Below, in pieces: positions 25,718-32,896 of a stretch of 64,000 nucleotides of DNA (its first letter is position 1; every line of letters begins with the position of its first letter). Origin of the DNA: Bog-756 sp963756515 (GTDB lineage Bacteria; Actinomycetota; Acidimicrobiia; Acidimicrobiales; RAAP-2); contig CAVWNV010000011.1 in NCBI GenBank assembly GCA_963756515.1, positions 372,001 to 436,000 on the forward strand. The letters are read 5' to 3'. Below the pieces are notes generated by a model that ran no database searches, had not been told where the DNA came from, and saw only the letters and a list, made by a program, of their open reading frames with translations. A program made the translations under genes and the position numbers.

Positions 25718-26125
25718 ATGGCCACCTATCAGTTCCTGAGTGACGAATGGCTGGACGAAGCCCGGTCCATCCGGGCCGATTTCGACGGACGGGGGGCCAG
25801 CATCGACCAGTCCATCCGGATGAACCTGATCATCGGGGCCGTCCCGTTCGGCGAGGGGGCGGTGTTGGCCCACGTGGACACCTCCACCGGTGAGCTGGTC
25901 CTCGACACCGGGCACATCGACCCCGTCGACCTGACCGTCTCGCTCGACTACGACGTGGCCAAGGCCATCCTGGTCGAGGGCAATCCGCAGGCCGGCATCC
26001 AGGCCTTCATGTCGGGCAAGATCCGGGTGGAGGGGGACATCGCCAAGCTGATGGCCCTGCAGTCGGCCACCCCCGATCCGGCCGCGGCCGAGATCGCCGC
26101 CCGCATCCTGGCCATCACCGAGTAG
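25718..26125 (+). CDS. SCP2 sterol-binding domain protein
   Basis: A small 135-residue SCP2-fold protein, probably a carrier of lipid or acyl-CoA in the cytoplasm. The fold is suggested by the order of GAVLAHVDTSTGELVLDTGHI, VDLTVSLDYDVAKAILVEGNPQAGIQAFMSGKIRVEGDIAKLMALQ and the C-terminal helix AAEIAARILAIT. The FMSGKIRVEGDIAKLM block is highly typical. The ATG at 25718 has AAGGAG ten bases upstream, and a TAGTGT box lies at 25668-25673. It converges on the DHA2 transporter gene, nine bases away. The ligand is unknown. Confidence 0.85.
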   Translation: MATYQFLSDEWLDEARSIRADFDGRGASIDQSIRMNLIIGAVPFGEGAVLAHVDTSTGELVLDTGHIDPVDLTVSLDYDVAKAILVEGNPQAGIQAFMSGKIRVEGDIAKLMALQSATPDPAAAEIAARILAITE

Positions 26126-26134
26126 GGGTCAGCA

Positions 26135-27784
26135 TCAGGTAACGGAGGTCGGGCGCACGCCGGTCGGTCCGGCCGGTTCGGGACGCGGGGTGTTGCGGAC
26201 GAAGAAGCCGCACACTCCGGCCAGAACGGCGCCGATGGCCCCCACGGCGTAGGCACGGTGGAACGAGGCCAGGGAGCCGACCCCGCCGTGGGCCGACGCC
26301 TGGACCGTGACCATGACCTGGATGCCGGCCACGATCCCGATCTGGGTGATGAGCTGCTGGGCCGCGCTCATGACCCCGAGCTCGTCCGGTGCCACCTCGT
26401 TGGAGGCCGAGGAGACCGTCGACGGCGTGGACAGCCCGTTCCCCACCCCCGAGAGGGCCAGGGCCACGATGATGACCGCCAGTGAGGGCGCCGATCCCAG
26501 CTGGGTGAAGACGACCATCGACACCGTCAGGGCCAGGGCGCCGGCCATCACCAGTGACCGCTCCCCCACCTTGACGGCGGCGTAGCCGGCCACCGGGGCC
26601 ACGAGGGAGAACAGCAGGGGTCGGGCCGTGGACACCAGGCCGGCCCGCGTCTCGCTGTAGCCGTACACGCCCTCCATCAGGATGGGGAACAGGAAGAACC
26701 CGCCCATGTACGAGAAGTTGACGAAGGCCCGCGACCCGAGGGGGAAGACGAAGTTGCGCATCCGGAAGTAGCGGAGCGGTATGAGCGGGTGGGGGGCCCG
26801 GCGTTCGTGGAGGACGAACACCACCCCGGCCAGGACGCTCAGGCCGGCGACAGCCAGGGTGGCCGGGGCGGTGAACCCCCACGAAGGAGCCTCGTTGAGG
26901 GCCAGCAGGCCGGCCGTGACGGCCAGGGCCAACGTCCAGGAGCCGGTCCAGTCGAGCTGGGCCCACGGGCCGGGGGCGTCGGCGGCGGGTCCGGGCCCCG
27001 CTGGCTGCGTTCCCCCGTCGGCGTCGGGGACCACCAGGTCGGACGGCTCGGGTCCGCGGTGGCGTGAGGGCAGGACGATGACGGCCAGGACGGCGGCCAC
27101 CGCCATCAGGGGCAGCTCCCCCCAGAACAGGGCCCGCCACCCGAAGTACTGGATCACCGGGGCGCCGATGGTGACGCCGAGCACCGGTCCGCCCGCCCCC
27201 ACCAGCGCCCACCAACCCATGGCCTTCACCCGGTCCTGGTGGGAGAAGGCCTGGAGCACGAGGGCCATCGAGGCCGCGCCGGTGGCCGCTCCCTGCACGC
27301 CGTCGAAGAGCCGGGCGGCGATGAGCACGCCCGCGGTCGGGGCCGAGGCCGTCAACACCACGCTGACGGCGGCCCCGGACAGTCCCCACAGATAGAGCCG
27401 CCGGTAGCCGCGGAGGTCTCCGAGCTTGCCCAGTACCGGGGCCGCCACCCCGAAGGCCAGCAGGGGCCCGGTGGAGGTCCAGGTCAGCGTCGACACCGAC
27501 GTGTGGAGCTGGTGGGCCACCTGGGGTAACGCCACCACGAACACGGTGAAGGTGATGTTGACCGAGAGCAGGCCGGCCAGCACCGTCCACAGCACCCACC
27601 ACTGGTAGCGGTCCGAACCGGCCACCCGGCGGTGGATCCGGTGCCGGAACAGCACGGGCCAGGGGACGACGATGCCCCCTTCGGCGCCGGCCCCTGTCCC
27701 GCTGAGCAGGGCCTCGGCCTCCACCACCTCCCGCGCATCGAAGGGCGGGACCTCGGGTCGCTCCGGCCCCCGCAACGGGGACAT
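26135..27784 (-). CDS. MFS drug/metabolite exporter, DHA2 (EmrB/QacA) type
   Basis: A 549-residue proton-coupled exporter with a ~55-residue hydrophilic N-terminus and about 14 membrane helices. The family features are YQWWVLWTVLAGLLSVNITFTVFVVALPQVA (helix 1), the loop motif GKLGDLRGYRRLYLWG (motif A), GAATGAASMALVLQAF and GVGGPVLGVTIG-like helix 5 (motif C region: VGAGGPVLGVTIGAPV). Members export drugs, antiseptics or lipids; the substrate is unknown. It is four bases downstream of an SDR gene on the same strand, so probably in its operon. Confidence 0.85.
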   Translation of the reverse strand: MSPLRGPERPEVPPFDAREVVEAEALLSGTGAGAEGGIVVPWPVLFRHRIHRRVAGSDRYQWWVLWTVLAGLLSVNITFTVFVVALPQVAHQLHTSVSTLTWTSTGPLLAFGVAAPVLGKLGDLRGYRRLYLWGLSGAAVSVVLTASAPTAGVLIAARLFDGVQGAATGAASMALVLQAFSHQDRVKAMGWWALVGAGGPVLGVTIGAPVIQYFGWRALFWGELPLMAVAAVLAVIVLPSRHRGPEPSDLVVPDADGGTQPAGPGPAADAPGPWAQLDWTGSWTLALAVTAGLLALNEAPSWGFTAPATLAVAGLSVLAGVVFVLHERRAPHPLIPLRYFRMRNFVFPLGSRAFVNFSYMGGFFLFPILMEGVYGYSETRAGLVSTARPLLFSLVAPVAGYAAVKVGERSLVMAGALALTVSMVVFTQLGSAPSLAVIIVALALSGVGNGLSTPSTVSSASNEVAPDELGVMSAAQQLITQIGIVAGIQVMVTVQASAHGGVGSLASFHRAYAVGAIGAVLAGVCGFFVRNTPRPEPAGPTGVRPTSVT

Positions 27785-27787
27785 CGA

Positions 27788-28666
27788 TCAGCCTCCGAGC
27801 CGCGGCATCTCCGCCTGCAGATCGGCCACCGTCCACCGGCCGTCCCGGTCGATGGACTCGGTCATCGTCCACGGCTGGAACAGGCGGACCTGCCCTCCCT
27901 GGACGAAGAAGACCCTGCCGTTGGCCGGGCACGACTCCGTGGCCAGGTAGGCCACCAGCGGCGAGACGTTGGCCGGGTCCCAACTGTCGAACGCCGAGGC
28001 GTCGGCCGGGGCCCGGACGAGTTCGGACAGCCCGGGGGTCTGTTCGGTCATGCGGGTCCGGGCCGCCGGCGCCACCGCGTTGACCCGCACGCCGTAACGG
28101 ATCAGCTCGTCGGCGGCAATGACGGTGAAGGCGGCGATACCGGCCTTGGCCGCGCCGTAGTTGGACTGGCCCGGGTTCCCGAGCAGGCCCGACGTCGAGG
28201 ACGTGTTCACCACCGACGCCTTGACCTCCCGGCCGGCCTTGGTCTGCTGGCGCCAGTAGGCGGCGGCATGCCGGGTGGGGACGAAGTGGCCCTTCAGGTG
28301 GACGGTGACCACCGAGTCCCAGTCGGCCTCGGACATGTTCACCAGGACCCGGTCGCGCAGGATGCCGGCGTTGTTGATGAGGACGTGGAGATCACCGTAG
28401 GTCTGCACGGCCGTGTCGATCAGCCGCTTGCCCCCGTCCCACTCGGTGACGTCCTCGGTATTGGCGACGGCCTCCCCACCGGCCGCGGTGATCTCGTCCA
28501 CCACCTGCTGGGCCGCGGACCGGTCGTCACCGGACCCGTCCACGGCGCCGCCGAGATCGTTGACCACCACCTTGGCGCCCTCGGCCGCGAACAGCAGGGC
28601 GTGCTCCCGCCCGATGCCGCGACCGGCCCCGGTGATGATCGCGATGCGTCCCTCGAGTGCACCCAT
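27788..28666 (-). CDS. SDR-family oxidoreductase, 3-hydroxyacyl-CoA dehydrogenase-like
   Basis: A 292-residue classical SDR. The NAD site is IITGAGRGIGREH (~10-22), with NNAG at 98-101, catalytic Tyr170 and Lys174 in SNYGAAKAGIAAF and an upstream serine in NTSSTSG. VNDLGG and the DVTEWDGGKRLID region resemble the 17beta-HSD type 4 / multifunctional enzyme 2 group that acts on 3-hydroxyacyl-CoA or steroids. The ATG at 28666 is placed at the family's normal N-terminus. The neighbours are a DHA2 exporter (downstream) and a DNA methylase (upstream, 102 bp away), which do not define the substrate. Confidence 0.82.
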   Translation of the reverse strand: MGALEGRIAIITGAGRGIGREHALLFAAEGAKVVVNDLGGAVDGSGDDRSAAQQVVDEITAAGGEAVANTEDVTEWDGGKRLIDTAVQTYGDLHVLINNAGILRDRVLVNMSEADWDSVVTVHLKGHFVPTRHAAAYWRQQTKAGREVKASVVNTSSTSGLLGNPGQSNYGAAKAGIAAFTVIAADELIRYGVRVNAVAPAARTRMTEQTPGLSELVRAPADASAFDSWDPANVSPLVAYLATESCPANGRVFFVQGGQVRLFQPWTMTESIDRDGRWTVADLQAEMPRLGG

Positions 28667-28768
28667 GTGGCCGTTACCCCTTGTCGTCCCGCTCCGTGGT
28701 GGCGCCCCCACACCGAGAGTGACCTCCCACCGGTCTCCGACCACGTTGACAGGGGCCCGACGGCACGG

Positions 28769-29899
28769 TCAAACCGACAGCGCACCCTCGGGGGGTTGGG
28801 GGGCGACGGGGACGGGCCCGTCCACCCGGAGGCCCAGACCGGCCCCCACCACGGCCTCGACCATCGGGCGGACGCGGGCCCGCGGGCCGGCCACCAGCAC
28901 GTACTCCGTGTTGCGGAGATGGGACACCGCTCCCACCTTGCGACCGGACGGATCGTGGATGCCGATGCGGGCCCCGACGTAGCGGGCCGAGTCGAAGGCC
29001 AGGATCTCCACGTGACCTCGGCCCGAGCCCATGGACATCAGCTCCTCGAAGCTCAGCCACGACTCGTTGTTGTAGGAGAGGATCACCACCTCGGCGGCCA
29101 CGGTCGCCATCACCTGGCTCAGGGCCACCGGCATGGTCCGGCGGCCGTTGAACGGGCTGCGGCGCCCGGGGTCGCGCAGGTCGTCACGCTTGCAGGCCAC
29201 CCCGTAGTGCCCGGGCGCGTCCCAGGCCACCACGGTCTCCCACACGTGGTAGTTGGAGTCGTAGCGGTGCTGGTTGTAGGGAGGGTCGAGGTAGGCCAGG
29301 TCCACATGGGGCAGCTGGCCCGAGCCGGTCAGCTGACAGGCGTCGCCCCGCAGTGCCCGGCCCGGCCCGGCCAACAGCTCGGGGACCCGCAGGGTGAGGG
29401 GCTGGCGCGACCGGGACGCCCACTGCTTGAGGTAGGCCATCTGCAGGCCGGTGGTCGAGTCCACCCGGTCGGCGGCCTCGAGGAGGCTGGTCAGCAGCAC
29501 CGGCCACAGGCCGGTGCCGGCGTACTCGGCCTCGATGACGTCGCGCACGGCGTCGATGCGGGCGCCGTTCTCGGGACGGAAGTATCTCGACGCCCGGCAG
29601 AACGTCTCGGTGACGTACCCCTCCCGGCCCGCCACGGTGTTCAACCGGTCCACGGCGTCGGCCACCGCCTCCATGAGCGCCGGGTCGGACCCGGGGTCGG
29701 TGGCCACGTAGCAGCGGGCCAGCACATGGGCCAGGCGGGCACTGTCCACCGCCGTGACGGTCAGACCCAGACGCTTCCAGGCCTGGGCCACCCTCGTCGT
29801 CCCGCAGAACAGGTCGAGGCCGGTGCGGGCCCCCGAGGCCTGGGCCAGGACGGTGAGGGCCGGGACCAGCCGGCGCTTGGACCCCAGGTACTTGATCAT
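28769..29899 (-). CDS. D12-class DNA adenine N6-methyltransferase (orphan)
   Basis: A 376-residue Dam/MboIIA-like (D12 class) adenine methyltransferase. It starts with IKYLGSKRRLVPAL, the motif X lysine/glycine block. The AdoMet site is DLFCGTTRVAQAWKRLG (~29-45), with TTR replacing the usual GSG. The catalytic motif is YLDPPYNQHRYDSNYHVWET (DPPY at ~205-208). The D12 order X-I-target recognition-IV is kept. VILSYNNESWLS reads like the following motif. No restriction endonuclease or specificity gene lies near, so it is an orphan and could act in regulation or in protection against restriction. The target sequence cannot be predicted. It precedes the small CxxC protein's stop by 48 bp on the same strand. 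Confidence 0.85.
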   Translation of the reverse strand: MIKYLGSKRRLVPALTVLAQASGARTGLDLFCGTTRVAQAWKRLGLTVTAVDSARLAHVLARCYVATDPGSDPALMEAVADAVDRLNTVAGREGYVTETFCRASRYFRPENGARIDAVRDVIEAEYAGTGLWPVLLTSLLEAADRVDSTTGLQMAYLKQWASRSRQPLTLRVPELLAGPGRALRGDACQLTGSGQLPHVDLAYLDPPYNQHRYDSNYHVWETVVAWDAPGHYGVACKRDDLRDPGRRSPFNGRRTMPVALSQVMATVAAEVVILSYNNESWLSFEELMSMGSGRGHVEILAFDSARYVGARIGIHDPSGRKVGAVSHLRNTEYVLVAGPRARVRPMVEAVVGAGLGLRVDGPVPVAPQPPEGALSV

Positions 29900-29947
29900 C
29901 CGGGCCCGTCCGGGCCGGACGGATGCGCCGCGTTCACCGTCGGGCGG

Positions 29948-30259
29948 TCATCGCCGGCCGAACCGGCGGAACCACCAGTTCGGATCGCGGGCGTGGGCAT
30001 GGAAGTGGTCGGGAATCTGGCGCATGACCCGGTCGAAGGACCACACCCCGGCGCCCAGTCGGTCGTCGGCCACCCGGGCCAGTTGGCCCAGCATGTACTC
30101 CACCTCGGCGTCGGGCGGCTCGTTGCCGTGCTGCTTCCAGACGACCATGGGCACATCGCACACCTCGCAGTCCGCCACCCAGCAGACATCGTCCTCGTGG
30201 AACCACTCGGTGATGCGGGCTGCCTCGCACAGTTCGCACCCGGGGTCGGGACCGGTCAC
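29948..30259 (-). CDS. small CxxC/HxHxH protein of unknown function
   Basis: A 103-residue soluble protein that I cannot name. Two CxxC pairs (CELC near residue 8 and CEVC near residue 34) could hold a zinc ion. A conserved-looking HGNEPPDAEVEYMLGQLARVAD block follows. Near the end is IPDHFHAHARDPNWW, whose H-F-H-A-H pattern recalls the histidine triad of HIT nucleotide hydrolases, although the rest is not HIT-like. The GTG at 30259 overlaps the stop of the PASTA kinase gene (GTGA), so the two are translationally coupled and may work together. Nothing else indicates its role. Confidence 0.7.
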   Translation of the reverse strand: MTGPDPGCELCEAARITEWFHEDDVCWVADCEVCDVPMVVWKQHGNEPPDAEVEYMLGQLARVADDRLGAGVWSFDRVMRQIPDHFHAHARDPNWWFRRFGRR

Positions 30260-32220
30260 AAGGTGTAGATGTTGACCGTGGTGCTGGCCGCCTGGACCGA
30301 GGTCCCGGCGGGCGGGTCCGTCGACAGCACCGTGGTGGCTCCCGGCGGTCCGTAGGGGCCGCCGACCTTCAGGCCCAGGGCACCGAGGGCGGCGGTGGCC
30401 GCGGCCACCGACTGGCCGACCACGTCGGGGATGATCACCGGCTGCGGTCCGAGGGAGATGTTGACTGTGACCTTCGAGCCGTACGGCAGGGGTCCGGTGG
30501 GCGGGTTGGTGCCGATGACGCTGCCGGTGGGAGCGGTCGGGCTGTACTCGTTGTTCTGCGAGGGCACGAAGCCCGCGGCGGTGAGTGCGGCCGAGGCCGA
30601 GGCGTAGGTCGTCCCGGCTCCGGCGACAGCGGGAATGGCCACCGGCGCGTGGCCCTTCGACGTGATGACGGTCACCGTCGATCCGTACGGGGCGGTGCCC
30701 GTGGGCGACGTGCCGAGCACGGCCCCGGTGGCCACCGTCGAGCTGTACTGCTGGGCCGAGGGCGGGCACACCCCGACCAGGTGCACATCCTTGAGCGCCT
30801 GGACGGCGTCGTTGCAGGTGGTGAAGGAGGAGAGGTCCGGGATGGCCACCGGCGGCGGGCCGGTGGAGACCACCACGCCGATGGTCGAGCCCTCCTTGGC
30901 CGTGTTGGGTTTCCCTCCGGACCGGGGTACGGGCTGCTGGCTCACGATCAGGCCGGGGCCGACGGTGATGCTGGAGACGTGGCCGGTGGTGCGGACGTGG
31001 AACTTGTCCGCCCTGACCGCCCGGACTGCCTGGACCGGGGACTTCCCCACCAACAGCGGGACCGGGTGGCTGGGTGTGAACAGCTTGGTCGTGGTGGCGA
31101 AAGCCACCCCGGCGGCCAGGAGGGCGGCCACGAGCACGACGATGGCCGCCACCCACGGCCACCGGCGCCGGGTCCGGGGCAGGGCGCTCCGGCCACCGCC
31201 CTTCACGTCGTTGCGCCGACCGGACGAGGCCTTGCCGGTGGTGGCCGCCTCGATCAGGGCCGGCGCCCCGAGCTCGGTCAGGTCCGAGGTCTGGAGGTCC
31301 GACGGCGGCCGGCGGGCCGGTCGCACCATGACCTTGTCGAGATCGTCGATCTCGTCGATCGGCACCGCGTCGATGATCGGGAGTGGCGCCGGGTCGGGCA
31401 GGTCACGGGCCACGGCCCGGAGGCGCTCGCTCAGTTCGGCGGCGTCGTACCGCTCGGAGGGCTCGGGAGCGGCCGCCCACACCAGCACGTCGTTGAGCGG
31501 CCCGAGGGCCTCGTGCTCGGGGAGCAGCGAACCCACCCGGGCCATGAGCGTGGCTACCGTGGTGTCCCCGATGAAGGGCGTCTCGCCCGTGACGCCCTCG
31601 TAGAGCACCAGGGCCAGGGCGTAGACATCGGCCTTGCCGTCGAGCACCCATCCCTCGACCTGTTCGGGGGCGGCGTACCGGGCCGTGCCCAGGATGGCGC
31701 CGTCCGGCTCGGTCCAGGCCGCCTCGGCCAGCGCCCGGGCCAGGCCGAAGTCGGCGATCCGGAGGCGGCGGTCGGCGTCGAACAGCAGGTTGGCCGGCTT
31801 GATGTCCCGGTGGATCAAGCCCCGCTTGTGGGCGTAGTCCAGCCCGGCCGCGGCCTCGAGCCCGACCCGCACCGCCTGCTCCGGGGTCAGGAGGGTGTCG
31901 GTGTCGTAGACCTGACGGAGGCTGCCGCCGGCCAGGTACTCGAGCACCAGGTACGGCTCGTCGTTCTCCTCGCCCCAGTCGAAGACCTGCAGGATGTTCG
32001 GGTGGTTGAGGGCGGCCACCGACCGAGCCTCGGCCCGGAACCTCTTGAGGAAGGCGGCGTCGCCGGCCAGGGCCGGGTGAAGGACTTTGATGGCCACCCG
32101 GCGGTGCAACGAGACGTCGTCGGCCAGGTAGACGTGTGCGGACGCACCGGTACCCAGGGCGGTGACGAGTCGGTAGCGGTCGCCGAGGACACGCCCGATG
32201 GAGTCGGTGATACTCGGCAT
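30256..32220 (-). CDS. PASTA-domain Ser/Thr protein kinase (PknB-like)
   Basis: A 654-residue transmembrane kinase of the PknB/Stk1 type that couples muropeptide-like signals to cell-wall and division control. Kinase domain residues 13-270: GTGASAHVYLA glycine loop, VAIK lysine (Lys45), catalytic loop IHRDIKPANLL (Asp139), DFGLA (157-161) and GTARYAAPEQ. A Pro/Ser linker precedes the membrane helix WVAAIVVLVAALLAAGVAFA (~356-375). Four extracellular PASTA-like repeats cover ~385-654, each opening with a Pro-Asp/Ala-Val/Leu-x-Gly pattern (for example VIIPDVVGQSVAAATAAL) and closing with a TVxVxxS-type strand. The ATG at 32220 is favoured over longer starts. A TACGCT box lies 13 bases upstream. 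Confidence 0.9.
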   Translation of the reverse strand: MPSITDSIGRVLGDRYRLVTALGTGASAHVYLADDVSLHRRVAIKVLHPALAGDAAFLKRFRAEARSVAALNHPNILQVFDWGEENDEPYLVLEYLAGGSLRQVYDTDTLLTPEQAVRVGLEAAAGLDYAHKRGLIHRDIKPANLLFDADRRLRIADFGLARALAEAAWTEPDGAILGTARYAAPEQVEGWVLDGKADVYALALVLYEGVTGETPFIGDTTVATLMARVGSLLPEHEALGPLNDVLVWAAAPEPSERYDAAELSERLRAVARDLPDPAPLPIIDAVPIDEIDDLDKVMVRPARRPPSDLQTSDLTELGAPALIEAATTGKASSGRRNDVKGGGRSALPRTRRRWPWVAAIVVLVAALLAAGVAFATTTKLFTPSHPVPLLVGKSPVQAVRAVRADKFHVRTTGHVSSITVGPGLIVSQQPVPRSGGKPNTAKEGSTIGVVVSTGPPPVAIPDLSSFTTCNDAVQALKDVHLVGVCPPSAQQYSSTVATGAVLGTSPTGTAPYGSTVTVITSKGHAPVAIPAVAGAGTTYASASAALTAAGFVPSQNNEYSPTAPTGSVIGTNPPTGPLPYGSKVTVNISLGPQPVIIPDVVGQSVAAATAALGALGLKVGGPYGPPGATTVLSTDPPAGTSVQAASTTVNIYTL

Positions 32221-32407
32221 GGTTCTGGGCGTCAGCGTACCGAGCGGGAACGCCAAAACGGTGGAGGGTCGGGCCACCGCCCGGGCCGGCCCGCGGCGCC
32301 GGGTCCCGGGCTGCCCTTGCGCCGGGTCGGTTGCCGGTCGCGCCGACGCGGTGAGGGCGGGGCCGAGGCCGGCCCTCACCAGTGCGTTGTTGCGCTGCTG
32401 CGGCTCG

Positions 32408-32461
32408 CCCGGAGGCAGAGCCGTGTCACTCCGGCAAGACCCGGGGGCAGAGCCGTGTCAC
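32408..32461. repeat. 22-bp direct repeat beside a coding remnant
   Basis: CCCGGAGGCAGAGCCGTGTCAC at 32408-32429 recurs at 32440-32461 with one change (A to G). CTGCGGCTC flanks both sides (32398-32406 and 32468-32476). It lies in the 260-bp gap behind the remnant of 32480-32896 and upstream of the PASTA kinase. No function is evident; it may mark a past duplication or deletion. I see no gene in 32221-32479. Confidence 0.5.
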
Positions 32462-32479
32462 CGGTTACTGCGGCTCAGC

Positions 32480-32896
32480 TCAGCTGATGACCAGCAGGCT
32501 GTCGGAACCTCCGATGGTCGCCGCCTGGATGACAGGCGCGCCGCCACCGGTGGCACTGTTCACGTCGGCGGCGAAGTTGTGGGTGGTGCTGGTTCCGGTG
32601 TCGTCGACCAGGCAGATGGTGTCCACGCAGGCGTGGCCGGCGAGGACGGCGTTGGCATTGCCGTACTCCAGGATCACCGAGGCACCGGCGTCCTTCGTCT
32701 TGATCCGGTTGGCCAGGGACGTCTGCAGGTTGGTCGAGGCGTTGAGGATGGAGGAGAGGGCGGTGTCGTCGTAGTACGGATCCTTGGTGACCTCTTTCCT
32801 CGTGCGGGCGGCGCATGACGCCACCAAGTTCGTGCAGACGTAGGTCGGCCCGACGATCTTGAGCTTGACCTCCGTGGTGGAACAGGTTCGGGCAGA
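32480..32896 (-). pseudogene. possible 3' remnant of an unknown gene, in frame behind ligA
   Basis: After the ligA TGA the same frame stays open for 138 codons. The translation is unlike a high-GC shadow: low in Arg and Pro, rich in Asp, Asn, Thr and Ala, and ordered like a secreted or pilin-type protein (TEVKLKIVGPTYVCTN, ASCAARTRKEVTKDPYYDD, GHACVDTICLVDDTG, ending GGSDSLLVIS). No ATG occurs in frame. A TTG at 32827 and a GTG at 32824 exist without a ribosome binding site. It could be the 3' end of a gene that lost its start, an in-frame extension reached by readthrough, or a short real gene. The base composition looks less GC-rich than its neighbours. Confidence 0.4.
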
